Positions 54,903 to 63,400 of a DNA stretch of 64,000 nt are shown one piece after another. Source of the DNA: Anaerolineales bacterium (GTDB lineage: Bacteria > Chloroflexota > Anaerolineae > Anaerolineales > Villigracilaceae); the NCBI GenBank assembly GCA_014379595.1, contig JACMLM010000034.1, forward strand, positions 1 to 64,000, given 5' to 3'. The position numbers and the translations under genes are program-made. The notes under the pieces are model-generated. The model saw only the letters and a program-made list of their open reading frames with translations. It was not told the DNA's origin and made no database searches. The stretch's first letter is position 1. Each line of letters begins with the position of its first letter.

Positions 54903-55081
54903 GTACCTTTAATGAAATTGGTTATTCTCGTGAAAGTTGCTGGTTTAGATAGACGTGATAACTGGAATTTTCCCCACTCTTGTTCGTTTCAAACTCTCTG
55001 ACCTTTAGTCTGGATACCCAAAATTTGCAATTTCCTCCACTCATACAGTGCAGACGATATTGGATATTTCCACTTGCCGAG

Positions 55082-55708
55082 CTATCCCGCCATTAACTCA
55101 TCATATTTCCTGCGGACCTCGCGGATATCATCCCACATTAGTGATTTTGGTGACCCAGGCGCTTTAGATTGATTCCTCAATAAATAAGAAGGATGAAAGA
55201 TCGGCATGATCCAAATGTTTTGACTTTGAATCCATTTCCCACGCAAATTGGTAATACCTGTTTTTCCAAGAATGGACTGGCTGGCTACATTACCGGTTAA
55301 CAACACAATGAACGGGTTAACCTGACGAATGATCTCAAAGACAAATGGCCTGTAATATTCGATCTCTGTATCGTTTGGCTTGCGAAAGTTGCTGCCCTCA
55401 TCACCGGGCGGCATACGAAATACAGAATTGGTAATATACACATCTTTTTCTGTATCGAAATTTCCTGCTTCTAAAATTTTATCGAGTAATTGGCCCGCCT
55501 TCCCAACAAATGGTTTTCCTTGAATATTTTCCTGCGGCCCCGGAGCTTCTCCAACGATCAACAATTTAGCATTTGGGTTCCCACGGCTGATAACGATATT
55601 CGTCCCTGCATTGGCAAGCGGGTCATTCTTCATTTCCTTGATTGCTTTTATAGCACCATCTAATGAAGAATATTTTTTGGGCGAACTTAATAAATCAGAT
55701 TGTGTCAT
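55082..55708 (-). CDS. Family-4-like uracil-DNA glycosylase lacking cysteines
   Basis: 208 residues. Family features are clear: LLIVGEAPGPQENIQGKPFVGKAGQLLDKIL near residues 48-78 (GEAPG catalytic loop), ITNSVFRMPPGDEGSNFRKPND near 91-112 and IMPIFHPSYLLRN near 166-178 (HPS motif). Family 4 and 5 enzymes hold a [4Fe-4S] cluster with four Cys, found before GEAPG and in the N-x-x-x-C-R-P-P segment; this protein contains no Cys at all, and the segment reads VFRMPP. It should remove uracil from DNA, but without a cluster. Lies 10 bases after comM. Confidence 0.87.
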   Translation of the reverse strand: MTQSDLLSSPKKYSSLDGAIKAIKEMKNDPLANAGTNIVISRGNPNAKLLIVGEAPGPQENIQGKPFVGKAGQLLDKILEAGNFDTEKDVYITNSVFRMPPGDEGSNFRKPNDTEIEYYRPFVFEIIRQVNPFIVLLTGNVASQSILGKTGITNLRGKWIQSQNIWIMPIFHPSYLLRNQSKAPGSPKSLMWDDIREVRRKYDELMAG

Positions 55709-55718
55709 TTTCGATTTC

Positions 55719-57248
55719 CTATCCTATCATCAGCTTGGGACGATATTGTAAAGCCTCTGCCAAATGCGGCGATTGGATATCTTCACTGCCTGCTAAATCT
55801 GCGATGGTACGTGATAATTTGAGAATGCGATGATAAGCACGAGCAGATAACTGCAATTGACTCATTGCCGCCCGCATCAAACTCTGACCTTCATCCTGCA
55901 ACTGACAAAATTGGCGAATCTCCCCGATGCGCATATCAGCGTTACTGACGATATTCGAAGATGCGATATTTGAAAATCGGGTTTGCTGAATATTTCTGGC
56001 GGCTTGCACACGTTGACGAATATTTTCAGAAGTCTCACTTATTTTATTCCCGCTTAACTTTTCATAATCCACTCGTGGCACTTCAATGTGGATATCAATA
56101 CGGTCAAGCAGCGGCCCAGAGATTCGCTTTTGATATTTTGTTACCACAACAGGTGCACACGTGCATGGTTTAAGGGAATCCCCATAATAACCACATGGAC
56201 ATGGATTCATCGCAGCGATCAACTGAAAATTTGCCGAAAAAGTTAATGAGCCTTTTGCGCGGCTGATAGTGACAACTTTGTCTTCCATGGGTTGGCGCAT
56301 CACCTCGAGAACACGTGTGCCGAATTCGGGGAATTCATCCAGAAATAAAACGCCGCGATGCGCCAGAGATATTTCACCAGGCTTGGGGATATTTCCTCCA
56401 CCCACTAAACCAGCATGTGAAATCGTATGATGTGGCGAACGAAACGGGCGATAACGAATTAACGGTGTACCTGCGGGGAGTTGATCTGCTACTGAATAAA
56501 TGCGTGTGACATCCAAAGATTCTTCGATGCTCATTTCTGGGAGAATGCCAGGCATGGCTCTTGCTAATAAAGTTTTGCCTGCACCAGGGCTTCCCACCAT
56601 TAAAACATTATGCCCCCCGGCAGCAGCGACTTCAAGTGCACGTTTGACATGTTCCTGTCCCTTTACTTCGCTGAAGTCTGTTGGAGTGAATAATGGTTCA
56701 AGTGCATCTGCTGAGGGGAGATAAGGTTCGATTAAACGGCGACCTGTTAAATGGTCGAAGAGATCTGCAAGTGTTTTAACCGGGATAATTTCTAGGTCTG
56801 GAATTAGAGCTGCTTCGTGCGCATCCACTTCGGGCACGAACATCCGCTTGAATCCATTTGCCCGTGCAGTGGCAGCCATTGGCAAAACGCCGCGCGCATG
56901 ACGCACAACGCCATCGAGTGAAAGCTCACCGATGACCATTGTATTTTCAACTTTATCTTGTGGAAGAAAACCCGCGAGGACGATCACGCCAAGCGCGATG
57001 GGGAGGTCGTAAGATGGCCCCTCTTTGCGAACTGTAGCCGGCGCAAGATTTACGATCACGCGATGACGAGGAAAATGCAAGCCCGCATTTTTGACAGCAT
57101 TTTGCACGCGATCACGACTTTCCTGTACGGCTGTATCAGGTAAACCAACAATTGTCATGCCGGGCAGGCCATTGCCGTAATCAACTTCCACTTCAACAAT
57201 GACGCCATCAAGACCAACTACAGCACAGGAAAATATTCGAGCAAGCAT
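55719..57248 (-). CDS. comM: ComM/YifB-type Mg-chelatase-like AAA ATPase
   Basis: 509 residues. The N-terminal Lon-protease-like domain (MLARIFSCAVVGLDGVIVEVEVDYGNGLPGMTIVGLPD) is followed by an AAA core with Walker A GSPGAGKT near residue 219, Walker B VLFLDEFPEF near 300 and sensor and arginine residues in RPFRSPHHTISHAGLVGGG. The insert AMNPCPCGYYGDSLKPCTC near 355 is a cysteine-rich zinc-like motif. ComM is a branch-migration helicase in natural transformation. The next gene on the same strand is a DNA repair glycosylase. Confidence 0.95.
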   Translation of the reverse strand: MLARIFSCAVVGLDGVIVEVEVDYGNGLPGMTIVGLPDTAVQESRDRVQNAVKNAGLHFPRHRVIVNLAPATVRKEGPSYDLPIALGVIVLAGFLPQDKVENTMVIGELSLDGVVRHARGVLPMAATARANGFKRMFVPEVDAHEAALIPDLEIIPVKTLADLFDHLTGRRLIEPYLPSADALEPLFTPTDFSEVKGQEHVKRALEVAAAGGHNVLMVGSPGAGKTLLARAMPGILPEMSIEESLDVTRIYSVADQLPAGTPLIRYRPFRSPHHTISHAGLVGGGNIPKPGEISLAHRGVLFLDEFPEFGTRVLEVMRQPMEDKVVTISRAKGSLTFSANFQLIAAMNPCPCGYYGDSLKPCTCAPVVVTKYQKRISGPLLDRIDIHIEVPRVDYEKLSGNKISETSENIRQRVQAARNIQQTRFSNIASSNIVSNADMRIGEIRQFCQLQDEGQSLMRAAMSQLQLSARAYHRILKLSRTIADLAGSEDIQSPHLAEALQYRPKLMIG

Positions 57249-57261
57249 AAATGGATTTTAT

Positions 57262-57278
57262 CAGACTTCGGAAGTCTG
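57262..57278. promoter_or_regulatory. Short palindrome upstream of comM
   Basis: CAGACTTC-G-GAAGTCTG lies 14-30 bases upstream of the comM start on the minus strand. It could be an operator of a transcription factor; no regulator is encoded nearby. Confidence 0.4.
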
Positions 57279-57330
57279 ACTCTGTTTATACAAAATCAAG
57301 GCAACCGATGGCTCTCATTTCATTAAAAGA

Positions 57331-57360
57331 AAACAGCGCGGACATTCGTCCGCGCTGTTT
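57331..57360. terminator. Terminator after the DUF3597 gene
   Basis: AAACAGCGCGGAC, loop ATTC, GTCCGCGCTGTTT form a perfect 13-bp stem, with A/T runs on both sides, 17 bases after the DUF3597 stop on the minus strand. Confidence 0.9.
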
Positions 57361-57376
57361 TATATAACTTTAACTT

Positions 57377-57811
57377 TTAGTCTAAAAGAGAGGCTGGAAT
57401 ATTTCCACCGTTCTCAGAGATCTTCTTGAGCACAGTCTTATGAAGCCAGACGTTCATCCGGGCAGAGTCACTCATTACGTCTGCTGGGGCTGCTAATTCC
57501 TTTGCCAATTCTTCGCGTGCCTCGCGGCTGCTGTCAATGTCTAGCAATTTGAGCAAATCCACAATGGACACCTTCCAATTGAGATCTTTTCCTTGGGCGA
57601 GTCCTTCAAGTTTGCTCACCACATCAACTTCTGACATTTGTCTGGGAGGCAATGCTGATTTGATGGCATCATCTCTTTCTTTGCTGCTCATAGCAGGAGC
57701 GGCAGGCTTTGCGGCGGTTGCAGCCGGTTTGGCAGCAGCAGCCTCAGCTGCTTTTTCCTCTTCACTTTTCTTGAGGCCAAGTTTTTCGAGAATATTGCTG
57801 AAGAAACCCAT
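57377..57811 (-). CDS. DUF3597 family protein
   Basis: 144 residues. A charged N-terminus (MGFFSNILEKLGLKKSEEEK) is followed by an Ala/Pro/Lys-rich linker (residues 21-42) and the DUF3597 domain: VDVVSKLEGLAQGKDLNWKVSIVDLLKLLDIDSS and MSDSARMNVWLHKTVLKKISENGGNIPASLLD. The domain is known from cytoplasmic proteins of bacteria, role unknown. TATAAT boxes occur at 57860-57865 and 57883-57888 (minus strand). The upstream spacer is duplicated before the HAF/RTX gene. Confidence 0.88.
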   Translation of the reverse strand: MGFFSNILEKLGLKKSEEEKAAEAAAAKPAATAAKPAAPAMSSKERDDAIKSALPPRQMSEVDVVSKLEGLAQGKDLNWKVSIVDLLKLLDIDSSREAREELAKELAAPADVMSDSARMNVWLHKTVLKKISENGGNIPASLLD

Positions 57812-57869
57812 GGTAAATCTCCTTTTGATATTTTATATGAAGTTACAGAATGATTTTTGATTATAGAAT

Positions 57870-58034
57870 AATCAATGAATTTATTATAACCTGTTACCCC
57901 TCTTGCAAATCTTAATAAAATATAAAAAAAGATTCGCTCAATGGCTTGAAATGGCAGCGCATAATTTTTATATGCTATCCTATTTGCTTGAAAATAAATG
58001 GGAGAAGGCTCGCGAAAGCGAGCCTTCTCTTTTT
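57870..58034 (-). repeat. Spacer duplicated at 60215-60371 (promoter block plus hairpin)
   Basis: The two spacers share TAACAGGTTATAATAAA on the minus strand, the block CATTTCAAGCCATTGAG followed by GAATCTTTTTT and ATTTTATTAA, and a hairpin GGCTCGC-GAAA-GCGAGCC at the same distance. The copy here lies between the HAF/RTX gene and DUF3597; the other lies between the nuclease gene and the HAF/RTX gene. Together with the duplicated RTX ends this points to one segmental duplication. Confidence 0.8.
58002..58034 (-). terminator. Hairpin after the HAF/RTX gene
   Basis: AGAAGGCTCGC (58003-58013), loop GAAA, GCGAGCCTTCT (58018-58028) with flanking A/T runs, 30 bases after the gene's stop. Stable stem; the T-run is better on the plus strand. 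Confidence 0.75.
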
Positions 58035-58065
58035 GCGTTTACACAACCAACAAATTTAAGACGGA

Positions 58066-60057
58066 TTACGTTCCGTCACTTGTGTCTCCAGCACCTGCAT
58101 TGAAGTCAGTATTTGAGTCGTTGCCCGGGCCACCACTGAAGGAGTCTGCATTCGTGCCACCAGTCAACGAGTCATTGCCATCTGCACCAGACAGACTGTC
58201 GTTGCCAGCGCCGCCATTGAGTGTGTCATTGCCGATATCTCCACGCAAGATGTCGTTACCGTTGTTGCCGTTGAGTACATCGTTTCCAGCCTGGCCATCC
58301 AGCGTGTCATCGTTGTCGCCACCGTTGATGGTATCGTTCTTGATTCCGCCGCAGAGCAGATCGATACCACCCAGTCCGTTGAGAGTGTCATTGCCGTTTA
58401 GGCCAAGGATTAGATCCGCACCGGAGGTACCGTTGATTGTATTGTTGCCACTCGTGCCAATGATGACCGTAATTGTAGTCGAGGTTGTGTTCACGCCATC
58501 GCTCACGTTAATGGTAACAGTTGCTGTACGGACAGTTGACCCAGACACAGCAGTAATCTTGACTGTGCGGTTGGACCCACTGCCGCCGAAGACAATATTG
58601 GCATTTGGCACTGCCGTAGTGTTAGAGGAACTGCCACTAAGTGTTAGTGGATCGTTATTCGAATCTGCAACCATCAGGTTCATTGTGCCGCCCGAGCTTG
58701 CACATATTCCACCAGCTGAAACAGAAATCGTCGGCGGGATGTTACTTACAACCCCAGAGTTTGCTACGAAGGCATGCGACCCAGCATTTCCCGCTGTAGA
58801 TGAAATGCCAATCACCATTCCCGCCTCATTGATAGCAACAGGCTGGCTGGTAGTGCCGCCTAAAGTATCAAGGTCAGTCATTCCTTCGACGCTATCCCAC
58901 ACGAAAGCATGCGTCTCTCCTCCCGCTATATCGGCAACGCCTATCACTTGGCCTGCCTCATTGATTGCTATGGCATCGCTGAAGGGGCCGATCAAAATCC
59001 CCAAGTCGGTCATCCCTCCGACGCTATCCCACACGAATGCATGCCGCTCAGCATTCCCTGCGGTGAATGCATTGCCAATCACCTGGCCTGCCTCATTAAT
59101 AGCCGCAGCATGGCTGATGGTGCCACCAAAGGTGCCTAGGTCAGTCATGCCTTCAACGCTATCCCACACGAAAGCATGCTGCTCAGCATTCCCCGCTGTG
59201 GATGAAACGCCTATGACCTGGCCTGCCTCATTGAGCGCAAAGGCAGCACTGCTGGTGCCGCCCAAGGTGCCGAGGTCAGTCATTCCTCCGACACTATCCC
59301 ACACGAAAGCATGCTGCTCAGCATTCCCCGCGGTGTATGTATAACCAATCACTTGTCCGGCCTCATTGATCGCTGCAGCATAGCTGAAGGTGCCACCAAA
59401 GGTGCCCAGATCGGTCATTCCTCCGACACTATTCCACACGAAAGCATGCTGCTCAGCGTTCCCCGCTGTAGTTGAAAAGCCAATCACCTGTCCTGCCTCA
59501 TTGATGGCTATAGGCTGGCTTGTGGTGCCGCCCAAGGTGCCCAGATCAGTCGTGCCTCCAACGCTATCCCACACGAAAGCATGCGTCTGAGCATTCCCCG
59601 CTGTGGATGCAAAACCAATCACTTGTCCGGCCTCATTGAGCCCCATGGCAATGCTGAAGTTGCCGCCCAAGGTGCCTAGGTCAGTCATTCCTCCAACGCT
59701 ATCCCACACGAAGGCATGCGAATCATTCCCAGCTGTGGATGCATAACCGGCTACCTGTCCAGCCTCATTGAGCGCCAAAGGGTGGCTTTCGGGGCCACCC
59801 AAAGTACCCAGGTCAGTGATCCCTCCGATGCTATCCCACACGAAGGCATGCGCCGCGGCATTTCCGCCTGTATATGCATAACCGATTACCTGTCCAGCTT
59901 CATTGATCGCTTGAGCATAGCTGATGTCGCCACCAAAGGTGCCCAGATCGGTGATTGTATACGCGGCATTGACCGGGCTGACATGGGCAAAACTAAATAT
60001 AATTGCCACGATCACCCATACGGACATCCAACGAAGTTTGTTTTTAGTAGATAACAT
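58066..60057 (-). CDS. Secreted HAF-repeat protein with C-terminal RTX calcium-binding repeats
   Basis: 663 residues. Signal peptide with cleavage after VNA near residue 32. Residues about 35-440 hold nine HAF repeats of about 48 residues, each with ITDLGTxGG and [24 protein letters not shown]. A short Ig/cadherin-like domain follows (about 450-535). The last 120 residues carry about eleven RTX nonapeptides ([12 protein letters not shown] type) that bind calcium. One repeat holds a Cys (IDLLCGGI). AAAGGA precedes the ATG. It is probably exported and acts at the cell surface; no enzymatic domain is seen. The end is 85-90 percent the same as that of the next protein by eye. Confidence 0.93.
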   Translation of the reverse strand: MLSTKNKLRWMSVWVIVAIIFSFAHVSPVNAAYTITDLGTFGGDISYAQAINEAGQVIGYAYTGGNAAAHAFVWDSIGGITDLGTLGGPESHPLALNEAGQVAGYASTAGNDSHAFVWDSVGGMTDLGTLGGNFSIAMGLNEAGQVIGFASTAGNAQTHAFVWDSVGGTTDLGTLGGTTSQPIAINEAGQVIGFSTTAGNAEQHAFVWNSVGGMTDLGTFGGTFSYAAAINEAGQVIGYTYTAGNAEQHAFVWDSVGGMTDLGTLGGTSSAAFALNEAGQVIGVSSTAGNAEQHAFVWDSVEGMTDLGTFGGTISHAAAINEAGQVIGNAFTAGNAERHAFVWDSVGGMTDLGILIGPFSDAIAINEAGQVIGVADIAGGETHAFVWDSVEGMTDLDTLGGTTSQPVAINEAGMVIGISSTAGNAGSHAFVANSGVVSNIPPTISVSAGGICASSGGTMNLMVADSNNDPLTLSGSSSNTTAVPNANIVFGGSGSNRTVKITAVSGSTVRTATVTINVSDGVNTTSTTITVIIGTSGNNTINGTSGADLILGLNGNDTLNGLGGIDLLCGGIKNDTINGGDNDDTLDGQAGNDVLNGNNGNDILRGDIGNDTLNGGAGNDSLSGADGNDSLTGGTNADSFSGGPGNDSNTDFNAGAGDTSDGT

Positions 60058-60111
60058 GTTTTATTCCTTTCATATCATAAAATTTCGATGAACGAGATAA
60101 ACGAATTGACT

Positions 60112-60157
60112 GCGCCTGCAGGTTTCCTTTTCGGCGCGGCTTTCCCCACTTAGGGGG
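60112..60157 (-). ncRNA. Structured leader upstream of the HAF/RTX gene, family unknown
   Basis: On the minus strand CCCC(C)-TAAGT-GGGG (60144-60157) forms one hairpin, and GCGCC (60133-60137) pairs with GGCGC (60112-60116) around an inner AGG-AAA-CCT. The linking sequence GGGGAAAGCC is purine-rich. It lies about 55-100 bases before the start codon. It does not match the riboswitch consensus sequences I know. Confidence 0.4.
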
Positions 60158-60214
60158 TTGATTATGCAGAGTTAGATTTTTATGATTCGGCAAAGATAAA
60201 TTTCACCTCCTGAA

Positions 60215-60371
60215 AAAATTCGATTTTATTATAACCTGTTATCTATCCCACAGAGTTTAATAAAATGTAAAAAAGATTCTCTCAATGGCTTGAAATGACG
60301 TTCAATCACTTATTTGCTATTCTGCTGCTTGAATATAAATTAGAGACGGCTCGCGAAAGCGAGCCGTCTCT
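60215..60371 (-). repeat. Second copy of the duplicated promoter/hairpin spacer
   Basis: Matches 57870-58034 as described there: TAACAGGTTATAAT (with -10 TATAAT at 60228-60233), CATTTCAAGCCATTGAG and a GGCTCGC-GAAA-GCGAGCC hairpin. It carries the probable promoter of the HAF/RTX gene. A strong AGGAGGTGA at 60205-60213 is left without a long frame after it. Confidence 0.8.
60342..60371 (-). terminator. Hairpin after the nuclease/RTX gene
   Basis: AGAGACGGCTCGC (60342-60354), loop GAAA, GCGAGCCGTCTCT (60359-60371): perfect 13-bp stem 36 bases after the stop, followed on the minus strand by AATTTATATT. Confidence 0.78.
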
Positions 60372-60407
60372 AATTTTCGTTATGCAATAAACAGATTATC
60401 GGACGGG

Positions 60408-63400
60408 TTATGTTCCATCATTCGTATCTGACTCTCCAGCATTGAAGTCGGTATTTGAGTCATTGCCAGGACCGCCGCTGAAGGAGTCGGCATTGGAACC
60501 GCCGGTTAGCGAGTCGTTGCCATTACCTCCTGATAGGGCATCATTACCTGCGCCACCGTTGAGAGAGTCGTTCCCTGCATCTCCGCGCAAGATGTCGTTG
60601 CCGTTGTTGCCGTTGAGTACATCGTTTCCGGCCTGGCCATCCAACGTGTCATCATTGTCGCCTCCGCTCAGTGTATCGTTCTTGTCACCGCTACAGAGCA
60701 GATCATTGCCAGCCAGACCATTGAGTGTGTCGTTACCATCCAGGCCAAGGATCATGTCTGCACCTGATGTGCCGTTCAGAGTATTGTTTCCAGTTGTGCC
60801 GACGACAACATTTATCGTCACTGAAGATGTTGATATGCCATCATCCACAGTAATGGTAACGATTGCTGTACGAACTGTTGCTGCTGGTACAGCAGTAATC
60901 GTAACCGTACGATTCGATCCACTTCCACCAAATGTTATATTGGCATTCGGCACCGCACTGGTGTTGGATGAACTGCCGCTAAGGGCCAGTGTATCACCCT
61001 CAGCATCTGTGATTGTGAGGTTCATCGTGCCACTCAAACCGCTGGCGTTACAACTACCACCGGCCGAGACAACAATCGTTGGCGCCGTGTTGTTGAATAT
61101 GACCGTGTTATCCGTGCTGGTTGAGGCAGTGTTGCCATTACCAACCGCGTCGGTCGCCGCACCCGCAGAAATCGATGCGGTCACGGTGCCGTTTCCAGTC
61201 ATCCCGCTGACTGCCACATTGTATGTAGTTAGACCACCCGTTACCACAGCTGTTGTTGCACCAGCTGTGCCGCCGATGATTACATCCGCATTAGTAAAAC
61301 CAGTCACCGGCTCATTAAAGACTACAGTGAAGTTAATAGGACTGGCGCCGGTCGGGTCGGTCTGTCCCACTGCCTGATTGATCGTCACTGCAGGTGATGT
61401 GGCATCAATGTTCCAGGTGAAGGAAGCAGGCGTCGGGTCAACATTGCCCGCGCCGTCGATTGCGCGTACCTGGAAGGTGTGGCTGCCATCGCTCAGGCCG
61501 CTATAGTTCTGCGGGGTGGTACATGCAGAGAAGCCGCCGCCATCCAAATCACATTCGAAGCTTGCAACACCGCTGCCACCGGTATCTGTTCCACTGAAGG
61601 TGAAGGAAGCAGAGCTACTGTTGCTGGGATCGGATGGGGAACTATCAATGATTGTATTAGGAGCAATAACCTCTGTCAGGTTCAACCCCACGACCACAGA
61701 ATCGTGGTCAGAGGTGCGATAGGGATCTACTGCGTACAGTGCCTCCTGTGCGGCGGGTTTGAACGAAGTATCGTAATCCAGAATACTTGGCTCATCGGAG
61801 TTAATGTGCCAATCGGCGGCACCAGTGATCTGGTCTGCGAGGCTGGCATTTGCCAGTGCATGATCAAGATAACCAGCCTGACCATCAAAAGTATAAGAAT
61901 AGGCGTAGGGGCCGTGGTAATCGAAGATGAGGTTGGTGAAGTCGTCGCCTGTTCCAGCTGTATCGTCTGAGCCAGCCTTGATCGCGTCGATAGGATCTTC
62001 CTGGGCATAGGCATTGAGATCGCCCATAATGAGGAAGTCCGGGTCGCCGCTGCCTGTCGGGTCAGTCGCCAGCCAATCCACCAAGGCCTGTGCCGCAAGC
62101 GTGCGTGTCCCGTTACAGTTTCCCTGACCATCGCCGGCATCCGGGTCACCAGCACACGCAGAACCCTTGGATTTGAGATGGTTTACAACCACAGTGAATC
62201 GAGCGCCTGTTGCCAGTTCTTCGAATGTCTGTGCTAATGCTGGTCGGCTTCGAGTATCGATAAAGCGTGGATCATCGGTCGAATCCAGAATTTGGTACGG
62301 ACCGATCGGTGTGACGACTGCGGGCCTATAAATGATACCCACTTTGATCGCGTCGGTGCCAATGGGGCCCGTATCGATATAGTCATAGCCAGGCATCCCG
62401 GATGTGATGCTATCCAACGGTTCAGCACCTGGCGTGCTCTCTAATTCATTCAAACCGATAACATCGGCGTCGAGACCCAAAAGGGCTGTGAGGAGTTTGT
62501 CGCGTTGACGTGTGAATTCATTCGGCTCGATTGAATCGGCACCACGGCAATCTAGATTCTGAAGGGCACCACAAGGTCCACCGCCAGTATCGCTGGCGGT
62601 AGTGTCGAGGGTCACGAAGAAGTTGAGCGTATTCATCGCCGCAACGCGGAGAGTACCACCCACCGGTTCAGGCGAAGCTGGGCGTGGGTTCACAGGTGTG
62701 TAGTCTGCAGGTCCCGTTGGGATGATGCGGTACAGGCTGAAGTCGAAGCCGAGCACACCGACCGCATTCTCGACTGTATCACCGCCACGGAAGAGGTTGC
62801 TCAACGAGAATGCTAATCCGTTCGGATGGCGCAAAGTGCTTGGATTCTGGGCGCTCTGCACATCATCCAGCGTGATGCGGCTCAAAGCGTTGGCAGCGAT
62901 ACGTGCGTTCGCTGGTGCGCCGGGTTCGTCAATTGCCGTTCCTGAGAAGGGCCGGGACTCGCTACCAAGAGGCAGTGCAAGAACCATTTCGCCAAAACGG
63001 GCATAGTTGAAATATTCAGCAATGACCAACGGTTGCGGGAAGCGCACCAACATGCCCTCATACCGTTCAGCAAACGTTGCACTGACAAAAGGCAAAGTCA
63101 CATCTGTTACAGGAACACCACCTGTATCACAATTAACAACGTTCGTTACCGGAGCTGAGTCGCTGTTCGAGCCATTGAGCGTGGTCTGGTTGAAGCGTTC
63201 GCGTGCAAAACCGGTCACGCGTACTACATCCCCAATATTGACCAAGTTGGAAGCACCGGTAAATACGAAGATACCATCCGAGGTTGTCGCATCACCATCA
63301 CCAGTTAGATCCTGGATATAGAAACCCGAAGCGGCTGCAGTCCCTTCAAAGTCACCAACTACGACGCCCTCTGTAGTGACATTGCCAGGAATAGTTGTAG

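Noticed and set aside
57998-59344. 448-codon open frame opposite the HAF/RTX gene, and similar ones opposite the nuclease gene (60442-61377)
   Set aside because: They mirror low-complexity repeats in the antisense frame, have Pro/Ser-rich nonsense composition and no ribosome site; the minus-strand proteins have clear domains.
58066-60057. CRISPR-like array or tandem DNA repeat
   Set aside because: The periodic sequence is in frame, encodes HAF repeats, and the units vary without constant spacers.
60058-60240. Cyclic di-GMP (GEMM) riboswitch before the HAF/RTX gene
   Set aside because: Only a faint similarity to the GCAAAGCC block is seen; the tetraloop/receptor and 3' conserved parts are missing.
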